Source of the DNA: Rhodopseudomonas palustris HaA2
GTDB taxonomy: Bacteria; Pseudomonadota; Alphaproteobacteria; Rhizobiales; Xanthobacteraceae
DNA length: 64,000 bases
Assembly: GCF_000013365.1 (NCBI RefSeq)
Contig: NC_007778.1
Coordinates: 4,712,001-4,776,000, forward strand
Direction: 5' to 3'
This document shows, in pieces, positions 7,462 to 18,449 of this stretch. The notes beneath the pieces are model-generated. The model saw nothing but the letters and a program-made list of their open reading frames with translations. It was not told where the DNA came from and searched no databases. Every line of letters begins with the position of its first letter. Position 1 is the stretch's first letter. Made by a program: the position numbers and the translations under genes.

Positions 7462-9453
7462 CTAGTCGACGCTGGCCTTCTTCGGCTCCACCACCTCGAA
7501 GTCCGGCGAAAAATCGTCGAACAGCGCAAACAGCTCCCGCAGCTTCAGCGGATTGCCGGTGATCCACAGATCGCCGGTGGCGATTGCGCCGAGAAAACTG
7601 CGCTGCTTCAACGAGATCGCGTCGAATGTGGCGCGGCTCAGCGTGACGCTGACATCGGCGTTGTCGGACAGCTTGCCGGCGACGTGGGTGAGCGCGGAGT
7701 TCTCCAGGTTCATCACATAGGTCGCCTTCGGCTCGGTGAAGGTCCAGTTCACCACGATATGCTTGCCTTCGGCCTTGGGGGCGTTGAGCCGGACGCCGAG
7801 AAAGTCGAACGCCAGATCGATGCTGACGCCTTTCAGCAGATCCGCATTGGCGGTGGAGCCGGTCGAATTCTTCTGCACGCCGCCGCGCAGCTCCTGAGCG
7901 CCGAGCAGATAGGCGTTGCGCCAGGTCGCGGCCTCCGCCTGATAGCCGAGCTGCTCCAGCGCGTCGGCGCCGAGCGCGCGCGCCTCCTTGTTGGCGGGAT
8001 CGGCGAACACCAGCTTGCTCGCGACCGACGCGACCCAGCGATACTGGCCGGCGTCATAGTCGTCGCGCGCCCGCTTCAGCACGGCTTCGGCGCCGCCCAT
8101 ATAGGCGATCTCCTTCTTCGCCTCCTCGGCGCGCGGCAGCGGATCGAGGTCGGCCGGATTGGCGTCGTACCAGCCGAGATAGAACTGATACACCGCCTTG
8201 GCATTGTGGCTGAGCGTGCCGTAATAGCCGCGCGCGGCGAAGTCGCCGGCGAGAGACGGCGGCAGTTTGAGCTTGTCGGCGATCTCGGTGGAGGTCAGGC
8301 CGTGATTGAGCAGCCGCACGCTCTGGTCGTGGATGAATTTGTAGAGATCGCGCTGCTTCTTCAGATAGCCGACGATGCGATCCTTGCCCCACATCGGCCA
8401 GTGATGCTGCGCCACCACGATCTCGGTCTTGTCGCCGTAGCGGTCGATCGCCTCACCGATATATTTCGACCACAACCGCCCGTCGCGGATTTCGGCGCCG
8501 CGCAGCGTGTAAAGGTTGTGCATGGTGTGTGTGGCGTCCTCCGCCATGTTCAGCATCTTGAACTGCGGATAGTACGAGATCATCTCGGCCGGCGCTTCCG
8601 ACCCCGGCACCAGATGGAATTCGATCTCGACGCCGTCGATGCTGCGACTCTCATAGGGCTGCTTGATCAGATCGTTCGGCGCGATCAGCGAGATCGAACC
8701 TTTCGCCAGCGCCTTGCCGAGACCGACATCGACCTGCGCCCGGTCGCCGACCGGCAGCGGCGTGCCGAACTGGAACTGGGCACGGCGGCTCATCGCGTTG
8801 CCGGCGATGATGTTCTCCGCGACCGCGTGTTCCATGAAGCCGTCCGGCGCGATCACCTTGACCTTGCCGGAGGCGGCGTCTTCGATGCTGATCAATCCGC
8901 GCGCGCCGCCGAAATGGTCGGCGTGGCTGTGGGTGTAGATCAGCGCCAGCACCGGCTTGCGGGGGCGATGCTGGTAGTACAGCTCGAGCGCGGCCTTCGC
9001 CGTCTGCACCGTCAGCGTCGCATCGGTGACGATCAGCCCGGTGTCACCCTCGACGATGGTGATGTTGGCGATGTCGAGGCCGCGCACCTGATAGACCCGC
9101 TCGGAGACCTTGAACAGGCCATTGGCGAGATTGAGCTGCGCCTGCCGCCACAGGCTGGGATTGACCGTGGCCGAAGGCCGGTCGGCGTTGAGAAAATCAT
9201 ACGGCTTCAAATTCCACACATTGGGCGCGCCGGCTTCGCCGGCAATCAGCCCATCGGAAACGCTGCCGATGAAGCCGCGCCGCGCATCGTCGAAATCGGC
9301 GCGGTCGGCGAGCGGCAAGCTCTTGGCGAACGCCTCGTTGGCGGCACGGGTGGCCGGCGTGGCCTCGCCGGATTGCGCCTGCGCGAGGCCCGTCAGCAGC
9401 GCCCAAGCGGCCACAACCGCCGGCAATGTGGTAGCCAGACGAAATGATGTCAT
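7462..9453 (-). CDS. exported metallo-beta-lactamase-fold alkyl sulfatase
   Basis: 663 residues from the ATG at 9453, chosen because GGAGG lies upstream and it opens a signal peptide (MTSFRLATTLPAVVAAWALL, cleavage after AQA). An in-frame start 31 codons earlier would bury the signal. The zinc motif THSHADHFGG lies at about 174-183 and further His/Asp ligands follow. A helical dimerisation domain comes next, then a C-terminal SCP2-like sterol-carrier domain (about 540-660). This is the SdsA1/BDS1 architecture, which hydrolyses primary alkyl sulfates such as detergents to alcohol and sulfate in the periplasm. The actual substrate is inferred from family. Monocistronic and divergent from uvrB. 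Confidence 0.9.
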   Translation of the reverse strand: MTSFRLATTLPAVVAAWALLTGLAQAQSGEATPATRAANEAFAKSLPLADRADFDDARRGFIGSVSDGLIAGEAGAPNVWNLKPYDFLNADRPSATVNPSLWRQAQLNLANGLFKVSERVYQVRGLDIANITIVEGDTGLIVTDATLTVQTAKAALELYYQHRPRKPVLALIYTHSHADHFGGARGLISIEDAASGKVKVIAPDGFMEHAVAENIIAGNAMSRRAQFQFGTPLPVGDRAQVDVGLGKALAKGSISLIAPNDLIKQPYESRSIDGVEIEFHLVPGSEAPAEMISYYPQFKMLNMAEDATHTMHNLYTLRGAEIRDGRLWSKYIGEAIDRYGDKTEIVVAQHHWPMWGKDRIVGYLKKQRDLYKFIHDQSVRLLNHGLTSTEIADKLKLPPSLAGDFAARGYYGTLSHNAKAVYQFYLGWYDANPADLDPLPRAEEAKKEIAYMGGAEAVLKRARDDYDAGQYRWVASVASKLVFADPANKEARALGADALEQLGYQAEAATWRNAYLLGAQELRGGVQKNSTGSTANADLLKGVSIDLAFDFLGVRLNAPKAEGKHIVVNWTFTEPKATYVMNLENSALTHVAGKLSDNADVSVTLSRATFDAISLKQRSFLGAIATGDLWITGNPLKLRELFALFDDFSPDFEVVEPKKASVD

Positions 9454-9653
9454 GCGTGTCCTCCCTGCGCGGGATGATGGCCCGGTTCCATCGGCCATGG
9501 CCATCGCAATCGCAGCCGTCGAGATAAAAACTTCTCCCCCGTCCAAAGCTCGGACGAGATAAATTTTGCCGGGCGGCGCGGCATTCCGTCATGCGGATGA
9601 AACCGCGGTCGCGAACCCTTTATTCGGCCCGTGCTCCGCCCCATATTGCCGGC

Positions 9654-12644
<2,991 letters not shown>

Positions 12645-12701
12645 GACGGCGCCCAGGGCATTCCCCTTGCGCTATTCCCTTCGGGAGAATACCCTTCCGC
12701 G

Positions 12702-12980
12702 ATGATCCGCTCGTTCCGGAACCAGGCGACCGCGCGGTTGTTTGCCGACGAGGACGTGCCGCGCTTTCGTGCCATCGAGCGGCAGGCCCGGCGCAAATTG
12801 CTCCTGCTGGATGGTGCCGCGAAGCTGGATGATCTGCGCCAGCCTCCCGGCAACAGACTCGAAGCCCTGAAAGGGGATCGCCGCGGTCAATACTCGATCC
12901 GCATCAACGATCAATGGCGGATCTGCTTCGAATGGCGCGACGACGGCGCAGAGATGGTCGAGATTTTGGACTATCACTAG
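12702..12980 (+). CDS. higB: HigB-type toxin (RelE/ParE superfamily)
   Basis: 92 residues. The stretch PPGNRLEALKGDR followed by QYSIRINDQWRICFEW is diagnostic for HigB toxins, ribosome-dependent mRNA interferases. The basic residues needed for RNA cleavage are present. The toxin gene comes first and the antitoxin second, the usual higBA order and the reverse of most toxin-antitoxin pairs. Only 11 bases separate the two genes. It starts 57 bases after uvrB. Confidence 0.93.
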   Translation: MIRSFRNQATARLFADEDVPRFRAIERQARRKLLLLDGAAKLDDLRQPPGNRLEALKGDRRGQYSIRINDQWRICFEWRDDGAEMVEILDYH

Positions 12981-12991
12981 AGGCGGTCAGG

Positions 12992-13297
12992 ATGGCCACA
13001 CCAAAGCAGCTCCCCCCGATCCCTCCCGGCGAGATTCTGATCGAGGAATTCATGCGTCCGAACGGCATCAGCCAAAATAGGCTGGCACGCGATATCGACA
13101 TCAACCCGGCCCGGGTCAACGACATCGTGCACGGCCGCTCTGCGATCACCGCTTCCGTCGCCCTGCGGCTGGCGAAGTATTTCGGCACGACGCCAGAACT
13201 GTGGATGAACCTGCAGGCCTCCTACGATCTGCGCCGCGCCCGCGCCGCAGACTGGCCCGCGATCGAGCCGCGCGTCCGCGTGCTCGCCGCGGAGTAG
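12992..13297 (+). CDS. higA: HigA-type antitoxin, XRE DNA-binding protein
   Basis: 101 residues from the ATG at 12992, which fits the family start PPIPPGEILIEEFM. A helix-turn-helix of the XRE type spans about 28-70 (SQNRLARDIDINPARVNDIVHGRS), followed by WMNLQASYDLR, a HigA signature. It should bind and neutralise HigB and repress the operon. An upstream in-frame start at 12914 overlaps higB and lacks support. Confidence 0.93.
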   Translation: MATPKQLPPIPPGEILIEEFMRPNGISQNRLARDIDINPARVNDIVHGRSAITASVALRLAKYFGTTPELWMNLQASYDLRRARAADWPAIEPRVRVLAAE

Positions 13298-13340
13298 ACG
13301 GGCTGCGGAAGCGACTGGCCCGGGAGTTGGAGGATTGAAC

Positions 13341-13586
13341 ATGGTGAGCACGACGCCGCTCGACGTGGCCGACTATCTCGAGAGTCCGGAGATGATCTCC
13401 GCCTATCTCGACGAGGCTTTTGCTTCCGAAGATCCCGCTTTGATCGACAAGGCGCTCGCAACGGTGAGGCGCGCGCCGGCGCAGCTCAAGACCATCCCAG
13501 CAGAGACGTTGAAGCGCATAACTGAACTGACGGAAGGCATGGTGTTCGATCCTGACGAGGACATTGAGGGCGGCGTCAATTTGTGA
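13341..13586 (+). CDS. chimeric or truncated antitoxin-like protein
   Basis: 81 residues. The first about 45 (TPLDVADYLESPEMISAYL, then DEAFASEDPALIDKAL) match the start of the HigA-Xf1863 'addiction module antidote' family. In that family a helix-turn-helix follows; here it is missing and the rest (ITELTEGMVFDPDEDIEGGV) is unrelated. A good ribosome site (TTGGAGG) precedes the ATG, so it may be translated. No partner toxin of that family is adjacent. It may be a recombination remnant or a regulator that has lost DNA binding. Confidence 0.6.
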   Translation: MVSTTPLDVADYLESPEMISAYLDEAFASEDPALIDKALATVRRAPAQLKTIPAETLKRITELTEGMVFDPDEDIEGGVNL

Positions 13587-13600
13587 CTTTTCGGCGCAGC

Positions 13601-13921
13601 TCAGCTCTGATTCATCAATGCTGTCACCGCCTCCTCCACCTCCTTACGCTCTTCGACCAGCACATACTCCCCTCGCCCCAGCGTCGCAGCACTCGCCGTG
13701 ACCACCGCGCGCTTTGGACAGATGCCGAGGCAGCCGGTGATGACGAGCTTGGCGCGCTTGCCGCCGTGCACGGCGGCGTGCTGCTTGAGTTCCGATTTCA
13801 GCGCCTGCTTCAGCTTCTTGCCGTCCTTGATCCGCGAGAGGCATTTGCCGCAGATCAGCACCGGCGGCGGACGTTTGGCACGGAGGATGGTGGGGGAAGA
13901 TTTGGCGGGCATGATCGTCAT
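13601..13921 (-). CDS. small [2Fe-2S] thioredoxin-like ferredoxin
   Basis: 106 residues from 13921 (or 103 from 13912). Cysteines 24 and 27 (ICGKC) and 64 and 68 (GCLGIC) form the four-cysteine set of thioredoxin-fold [2Fe-2S] ferredoxins, with the second pair in the typical GCLGICP context. Basic residues between them suggest docking to an acidic partner. Partner and pathway are not evident. A longer reading to 14107 runs into the family C repeat and is rejected. Convergent with the antitoxin-like gene. Confidence 0.75.
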   Translation of the reverse strand: MTIMPAKSSPTILRAKRPPPVLICGKCLSRIKDGKKLKQALKSELKQHAAVHGGKRAKLVITGCLGICPKRAVVTASAATLGRGEYVLVEERKEVEEAVTALMNQS

Positions 13922-13989
13922 ATAGGGACGATCGCGACGCGTTGGATGGTCGACCCCATTGAAACCCGCGAGTTCCTTGCGTCTCTTGC

Positions 13990-14068
13990 CGTCATGCCCG
14001 GCCTTGTGCCGGGCATCCACGAGGCCGCAGGAAAGACGTGGATGGCCGGGGCGAGCCCGGCCATGACG
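13990..14068. repeat. palindromic element, family C, copy 1
   Basis: Left end CGTCATGCCCGGCCTTGTGC and right end GCGAGCCCGGCCATGACG pair, with inner ATCCACG / CGTGGAT arms. Relatives at 20586, 22196, 42176 and 62630. It lies between two minus-strand genes. Confidence 0.9.
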
Positions 14069-14105
14069 ACGTGGCGAAGTTCGGGGCAAACAATTCGGGG
14101 CAAGC

Positions 14106-14137
14106 AAAAAGGGCAGCGCGTGCGGCGCCGCCCTTTT
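14106..14137 (-). terminator. rho-independent terminator of the thiolase gene
   Basis: On the minus strand an AAAAGGGC...GCCCTTTT hairpin with an inner GCGC/GCGC stem is followed by a run of T. The stem is symmetric, so it could also act on the plus strand. It lies about 70 bases after the thiolase stop codon. Confidence 0.75.
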
Positions 14138-14208
14138 CAGTCAGTTCAGTTCGTCAACGCCGCGCGGACCACGCAATGCCGCCGCGCCGTGCGAAGCCGC
14201 CCCTCGCC

Positions 14209-15462
14209 TCACACCCGCTCGATGATGATCGCCGGGGCCATGCCGCCGGCGGCGCACATCGTGACGAGGCCGCGCTTCAGGCCGCGGCGCTCCAGTTCGT
14301 CGAGCACGGTGCCGATCAGGATCGCGCCGGTGGCGCCGATCGGGTGGCCGAGGGCGATCGAGCCGCCATTGACGTTGACCTTGTCACGGTCGAGGTCGAG
14401 GTCGCGGATGAATTTCTCGGTGACCACGGCGAAGGCTTCGTTGATCTCCCAGAGGTCGATATCGTCCTTGGTGAGTCCGGCCTTGGCCAGCACCTTCTTG
14501 GCCGCCGGCACCGGCGCGTTCAGCATCAGCGTCGGGTCGTCGCCGATATTGGCCATCGCCACGATCTTGGCGCGCGGCTTGAGGCCGTGGGCGTCGGCAT
14601 AGGCCTTCGAGGTCAGCAGCACCGCGGCGGCGCCGTCGACCACGCCCGAGGAATTGCCGGCGTGGTGGACGTGCTTGATGTCGACGTCCGGATACTTCTG
14701 GTTGATCAGCTTGCGATAGGTGGTGCCCTTGTCGTCGAGCGGATAGTCGGCGATCGCGGTGAAGGCCGGCTTCAGCGCGGCGAGGCCTTCGGCGGTGGTT
14801 TCGGGGCGCGGATATTCGTCCTTCGCCAGCACGACGTTGCCGTCGTCGTCCTTGACCGGGATGATGCTCTTGTCGAAGCGGCCTTCCTTGATGGCGATCG
14901 CGGCGCGGCGCTGGCTCTCCAGCCCGAGCGCGTCGAGCGCCTCGCGGCTGATGCCTTCCATCGTGGCGATCGCGTCGCCGCAGATGCCCTGATGCGATTG
15001 CGGGTGCACCTGAGCGAGGCGGGCATTGCCCGAGCCCATGCCGAGTGGCGGCTTGCCGGCGGCCATGTCCTCGGCGGCCATCGATGCGGTCAGCGACATC
15101 ATCTCGGTGCCGCCGGCGATCACCACGTCTTCCATGCCGCTCATGATCTGGGCCGCGGCGAAATTCACCGCGGTGATGCCGCCGCCGCAGAAACGGTCGA
15201 GCGTGGTGCCGGAGGCCTTGATGTCGTAGCCCGCATCGAGCGCCGCCATGCGGCCGAGGTCGCCGCCCTGCTTACCGCGCTGGGTGGAGGTCGACCAGAT
15301 GATATCGTCGACTTCGGCGGTGTTGAGCTGGTTGCGCTCGGCAATGGCCTTGAGCACGGCGGCGGCAAGGTGTTGCGGATGCATCTCCGCCAGTTTGCCC
15401 TTGCCGACTTTGCCGATGCCGCGGGGGGTGCGGACGGCGTCGATGATGTAGGCTTCGGCCAT
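14209..15462 (-). CDS. thiolase (acetyl-CoA C-acetyltransferase)
   Basis: 417 residues from the ATG at 15462, where the family start AEAYIIDAVRTPRG begins. The acylated Cys92 (DRFCGGG), the NEAFA motif, the His in GGSIALGHPIGATGA and the C-terminal Cys in TMCAAGGMAP complete the thiolase catalytic set. It could work either in degradation (beta-oxidation) or in acetoacetyl-CoA formation. The substrate chain length cannot be read. Single-gene unit with its own terminator. An in-frame extension to 15678 carries no family sequence and overlaps the divergent gene. Confidence 0.93.
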   Translation of the reverse strand: MAEAYIIDAVRTPRGIGKVGKGKLAEMHPQHLAAAVLKAIAERNQLNTAEVDDIIWSTSTQRGKQGGDLGRMAALDAGYDIKASGTTLDRFCGGGITAVNFAAAQIMSGMEDVVIAGGTEMMSLTASMAAEDMAAGKPPLGMGSGNARLAQVHPQSHQGICGDAIATMEGISREALDALGLESQRRAAIAIKEGRFDKSIIPVKDDDGNVVLAKDEYPRPETTAEGLAALKPAFTAIADYPLDDKGTTYRKLINQKYPDVDIKHVHHAGNSSGVVDGAAAVLLTSKAYADAHGLKPRAKIVAMANIGDDPTLMLNAPVPAAKKVLAKAGLTKDDIDLWEINEAFAVVTEKFIRDLDLDRDKVNVNGGSIALGHPIGATGAILIGTVLDELERRGLKRGLVTMCAAGGMAPAIIIERV

Positions 15463-15622
15463 TTTCTTGTTCTCCCAGGGTTCTTGAGATTGATTGGCGG
15501 CGAGATTGTCCGAGCCGGGTGCGAAGTCAAGCCCGCTGCGCACGCGCCTCGAATTGCCATTCGCCGCGCGGCCACGCATATTCCGCCGCAACGAATGTTC
15601 GTTGATCTGGGGGACGATAGGA

Positions 15623-16018
15623 ATGGCCGACGCCGATCTGGATGGCATCATCCGGCAGCTTGCGAAGCAGCAGAACAAGACCCTGACGGGCGCGGCGAAA
15701 GCGCGGCGCGATCATTATCTCGGGCTCGCCGCCAAGGCCAAGGACGCCGGCGGCAAGGCGCGCGCCAAGTCCCTCGCCAAGGCCGCGATGGAGCAAGGCC
15801 TCGCCGCGGCGAAGCGGCTGCAGGTCGCCGCCGACAACGCGGCGGACTCCTACGCGCGCGCGATGCGGAAGGCGTCCGACACCGCGGCGGCTTCGTCGGC
15901 GGCGGAGACCAAGGCGGCCGCGAACAAGGCGGCGAAAGATTCCAGCGCCGCGACCACCGCCCGGCCGAAGCAAGGCAAGGCGCCTGCGAAGAAGAAGGCG
16001 GGCAAAACGAAGGCCTGA
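15623..16018 (+). CDS. small Lys/Ala-rich protein with histone H1-like tail
   Basis: 131 residues. The first about 35 form a short ordered start (ADADLDGIIRQLAKQQNKTL). After that, nearly everything is Ala, Lys, Ser and Gly, with AAKAK- and KKKAGKTK-type repeats, giving a strongly basic tail like the C-terminal arm of histone H1 or AlgP-type bacterial proteins. Nucleic-acid binding is a reasonable inference. AGGA lies five bases before the ATG. Divergent from the thiolase gene. No specific family recognised. Confidence 0.7.
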   Translation: MADADLDGIIRQLAKQQNKTLTGAAKARRDHYLGLAAKAKDAGGKARAKSLAKAAMEQGLAAAKRLQVAADNAADSYARAMRKASDTAAASSAAETKAAANKAAKDSSAATTARPKQGKAPAKKKAGKTKA

Positions 16019-16141
16019 GTAGTTCGACACGGATGCACGCGCGCGGCCTGCGGCGACGTGCCTGCCGGCCGGCGGCCTGTCCGTAGCAACGGGACGCAAC
16101 GCAGACGGCACGGTCTGCCGGACGGCAATCTGCAGTCAACT

Positions 16142-16168
16142 CTTGGTGAGCGGACGCCGCTCACCAAG
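16142..16168. other. perfect 12-base hairpin
   Basis: CTTGGTGAGCGG and its exact inverse CCGCTCACCAAG flank a three-base loop. There is no T-run on either side, so it is not a classical terminator. It is not repeated elsewhere in the window. Confidence 0.6.
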
Positions 16169-16300
16169 CTGGTTCCGCGGGCTCCGGCGCCCGCGATGGC
16201 GCAAACCGGGGCGAAACCCCAATCATTTGTACACGAACAACATGGATCCGAGCCGGCGAGGCAGGTTCTGCCGTCGTTTCAGGCGGAACCCGGGGTCACG

Positions 16301-16328
16301 CTACTTTTGTGCATTGCACAAAAAGTAG
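16301..16328. promoter_or_regulatory. long palindrome, candidate operator
   Basis: CTACTTTTGTGCA and TGCACAAAAAGTAG face each other with a one-base centre and a single unpaired A. It lies 126 bases before the NTF2-like ATG. It could be a dimeric regulator site or a terminator with T-runs on both strands. Confidence 0.5.
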
Positions 16329-16350
16329 TTGCAAATTTAATCAAATGGTC

Positions 16351-16368
16351 CTAATTCGTTCGTATTAG
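16351..16368. promoter_or_regulatory. 18-base imperfect palindrome, candidate operator
   Basis: CTAATTCG and CGTATTAG are inverted with one mismatch around a TT centre, 23 bases after the longer palindrome and 86 bases before the NTF2-like gene. Confidence 0.45.
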
Positions 16369-16453
16369 CACAGCAAAGGGTGCGGCGGCACGCGATGTCG
16401 CCTGGTGCTGCTGGCTGAATGTAACTCCAGTTTCCACGAACCCGGACCGTCTC

Positions 16454-16885
16454 ATGACAGAGCACAGCCTCTGGCGTTTCTCGCGCGCTTTGCATCGCGC
16501 GCTCAACGAGCGCCGTCTTGATGACCTGGCGAACATCATCGACGAGGACGTCGATTGGGCGATCTATGGCCCGATCGACATGTTCCCGTTCTTCGGCGCG
16601 CGCCACGGCAAGGCCGCGGTGATCGAGGTCTGCCAGCAGATCGCCGACAACATCCGCATCCATCGCTACGATCGCGAGGCGATCATGCTCGGCGTCGACA
16701 CCTCCGCGTCGATGGTCCGCTACTCGCTGACCGCGCTCGATACCAACAAGCCGATCAGCCTGCGGATGGCGCAGTTCGCGCAGTTCAGGGCCGGCAAACT
16801 GGTCAGCATGCGGATTCTGATCGACACGTTCGACCTGGTCGAACAGGCGATCGGCCATCCGATCGACCTGCCGCGGATCGCCTGA
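16454..16885 (+). CDS. NTF2/SnoaL-like fold protein
   Basis: 143 residues. The start helix with LHRALNERRLDDLANIIDEDVDW, the GPIDMFPFFGARHGKAAVIEV stretch and the closing IRILIDTFDLVEQAIG are typical of SnoaL-like NTF2-fold proteins: a cone-shaped single-domain barrel used by small isomerases, cyclases and binding proteins. Active-site residues are not diagnostic, so no reaction is proposed. It stands alone behind a gap with two palindromes, which suggests control by a specific regulator. Confidence 0.8.
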   Translation: MTEHSLWRFSRALHRALNERRLDDLANIIDEDVDWAIYGPIDMFPFFGARHGKAAVIEVCQQIADNIRIHRYDREAIMLGVDTSASMVRYSLTALDTNKPISLRMAQFAQFRAGKLVSMRILIDTFDLVEQAIGHPIDLPRIA

Positions 16886-17065
16886 GCCCCCTCCCCCAAC
16901 GATCCGGCGTGCGACTGTTAGGACTTGGTTAGCGAATTCGTGGAAACACCGGGTGGCCGCCGCAGATTGGCCGCGATGCGGTCAAAATGCGCTGCACTGA
17001 TAGCTGCGCAAATGGCGTGCGGGGGACACACCGCGCTGCTCGACGCTCACCCAGGGGAACAGCCG

Positions 17066-17509
17066 ATGAATGCCATTCCATCCGAGAAACTCGACACGCC
17101 CGAGACCGACGAAAATCTCGCCGCGGTTTCCGAAGTCGAAGCCGGTATCCGCGATTTCGTTCGCAACGACATCGCCTATCTGCGCCGGCCGTCGCCGGGC
17201 ACGCCGAGCGGCACCGACGCCATGGCGTCGCCGTCGACCGCTCCGTCGCTCGACGCCAGCGCGGAGGCCACCGTGTCCAACGTCAATTCGCTGATCCAGC
17301 GCGTCGCCGGCACCTCGCTCGCCGAGATCGAGAACCTGATCGGCGAACTGGAAGCGCTGCGCGATCTGCTCCACGCCGAAGGCCAGCGTGTCCAGCGCGA
17401 GATCTCGGGCTATGCCCAGCTCAGCCAGCAGGCGATGAAATCGACCCGCATGATCGCCGACAACGTCTCGCAGTGGAAGCGCTCGGCCGAGAACCTGCGC
17501 AACGGCTGA
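17066..17509 (+). CDS. hypothetical protein, coiled-coil C-terminal half
   Basis: 147 residues from the ATG at 17066, which has AGGGGAA just upstream. Residues 1-30 are acidic and polar, 45-70 Ser/Thr/Ala-rich. Residues 75-140 form a long amphipathic helix (LAEIENLIGELEALRDLLHAEGQRV) likely to be coiled coil. No membrane segment, signal or known domain. Followed by a clear terminator, so it is probably a single-gene transcript. Confidence 0.75.
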   Translation: MNAIPSEKLDTPETDENLAAVSEVEAGIRDFVRNDIAYLRRPSPGTPSGTDAMASPSTAPSLDASAEATVSNVNSLIQRVAGTSLAEIENLIGELEALRDLLHAEGQRVQREISGYAQLSQQAMKSTRMIADNVSQWKRSAENLRNG

Positions 17510-17550
17510 CGCCGCGCGCGCCCGCGCCGAACGACGACACACCGAATCGA

Positions 17551-17581
17551 ATGCAGCCATCGCGAGGTGGCTGCATTTTTC
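17551..17581 (+). terminator. rho-independent terminator
   Basis: ATGCAGCCA and TGGCTGCAT form a nine-base stem with an eight-base loop, followed by a T-run. It lies 41 bases after the stop of the coiled-coil gene. Confidence 0.85.
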
Positions 17582-17649
17582 GTGGGTGATGGACGAGGTG
17601 AAGGAAGCGTTAACGAGCGGCGCGATGCGCGCTCAGACGACCTGCCGGC

Positions 17650-17799
17650 TCAGCGGCTCGAGGTCGAAACGGTCGGCGCGTCGAACGAATAGGCGCCGTC
17701 GGCATAGCCCTTCACCACCATGCCGGTGGTGACAATCACGGCCAGAGTGATGGTGGCGAAAATGAAGCCCACCCACTTGAGTCCTACTTGGTCCGCCAT
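17650..17799 (-). CDS. 49-residue single-helix membrane protein
   Basis: Starting at the ATG at 17799 the reading gives MADQVGLKWVGFIFATITLA and continues to a stop at 17650. One hydrophobic helix spans about residues 8-28 with a short polar C-terminal tail. GGGGA lies about 11 bases before the ATG. Too short for most gene callers. Function unknown; small proteins of this kind often bind larger membrane complexes. Convergent with the coiled-coil gene. Confidence 0.6.
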   Translation of the reverse strand: MADQVGLKWVGFIFATITLAVIVTTGMVVKGYADGAYSFDAPTVSTSSR

Positions 17800-17944
17800 C
17801 GTCTTCTAGTCCCCTTGCCCTGCCGGTCTGTCGAGCAATGCCCGTGCAGGGTTCACAACGTGTTAATAACGCGGCCGTTCCGGGCCCGTCTCCCCGAAAA
17901 GTCTCGCATTCGGTTAAAATGCCGACGGCTGTTGCGCGCGCGCC

Positions 17945-18427
17945 TCACTCGCCCGCCGGCCGCCGCGGCACGAAGGCCGTGGCGAGGAACGAGAACACCA
18001 ATTCGTCGCGCTGATTGGTGCCGGAGTTGCGGGCCTGGATGATTCCCCACCCGGGCCGCGAATCGGACGGCCGCACCGATTCGACCACATTGGCGTAGGT
18101 GACGGTGTCGCCGGCGAGCACCGGCTTGAGCCAGCGCAGATCGCGAAAGCCCGGCGACGGCCCCCACACCGCGACCGGCTCGCCGCGCGCGGCCTCCGCG
18201 GCCGCCTCCTGCTGGCGCTCCAGCACCAACAGCCGCATGCAGGCCGAGGCGATGTGCCAGCCGGACGCCGCGAGCCCGCCGAACAGCGATCGACGGCCGG
18301 CCTCCTCGTCGAGATGAAACGGCTGCGGATCGAACTGCTTCGCGAAGGCGACGATGTTTTCGGCCGTGAACGCGTAGGTGCCGATCTCGCGGCGCTGGCC
18401 GACCTGGAGGTCTTCGAGAAAACGCAT
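17945..18427 (-). CDS. MaoC-like dehydratase/hydratase
   Basis: 160 residues with a hot-dog fold. The hydratase-2 motif is recognisable as FDPQPFHLDEEA, with the Asp/His pair used for (R)-specific enoyl-CoA hydration. SGWHIASACMRLLV forms the long central helix. Its upstream neighbour on the same strand encodes a paralogue of similar length. The two probably form one operon (22-base gap) and may act as a heterodimer or on related acyl-CoA substrates. Substrate not known. Confidence 0.9.
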   Translation of the reverse strand: MRFLEDLQVGQRREIGTYAFTAENIVAFAKQFDPQPFHLDEEAGRRSLFGGLAASGWHIASACMRLLVLERQQEAAAEAARGEPVAVWGPSPGFRDLRWLKPVLAGDTVTYANVVESVRPSDSRPGWGIIQARNSGTNQRDELVFSFLATAFVPRRPAGE

Positions 18428-18449
18428 CGGGTGGTCTCGACTCTTCGCG

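Larger units (their letters stand above)
16019..16453. other. 435-base gap containing three palindromes
   Basis: No gene was recognised. The gap holds a perfect 12-base hairpin (16142-16168), a long palindrome (16301-16328) and a shorter one (16351-16368), the last two in an AT-rich patch upstream of the NTF2-like gene. These are listed separately. Confidence 0.6.

Noticed and set aside
7159-9447. 762-codon plus-strand frame over the alkyl sulfatase
   Set aside because: Antisense to a clear enzyme with signal peptide and zinc motif; Arg/Asp/Gly-rich translation typical of a shadow frame.
16301-16328. palindrome as a rho-independent terminator
   Set aside because: The T-runs are inside the stem rather than after it, the stem core is AT-rich, and no gene ends just before it on either strand. 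Kept as an operator candidate.
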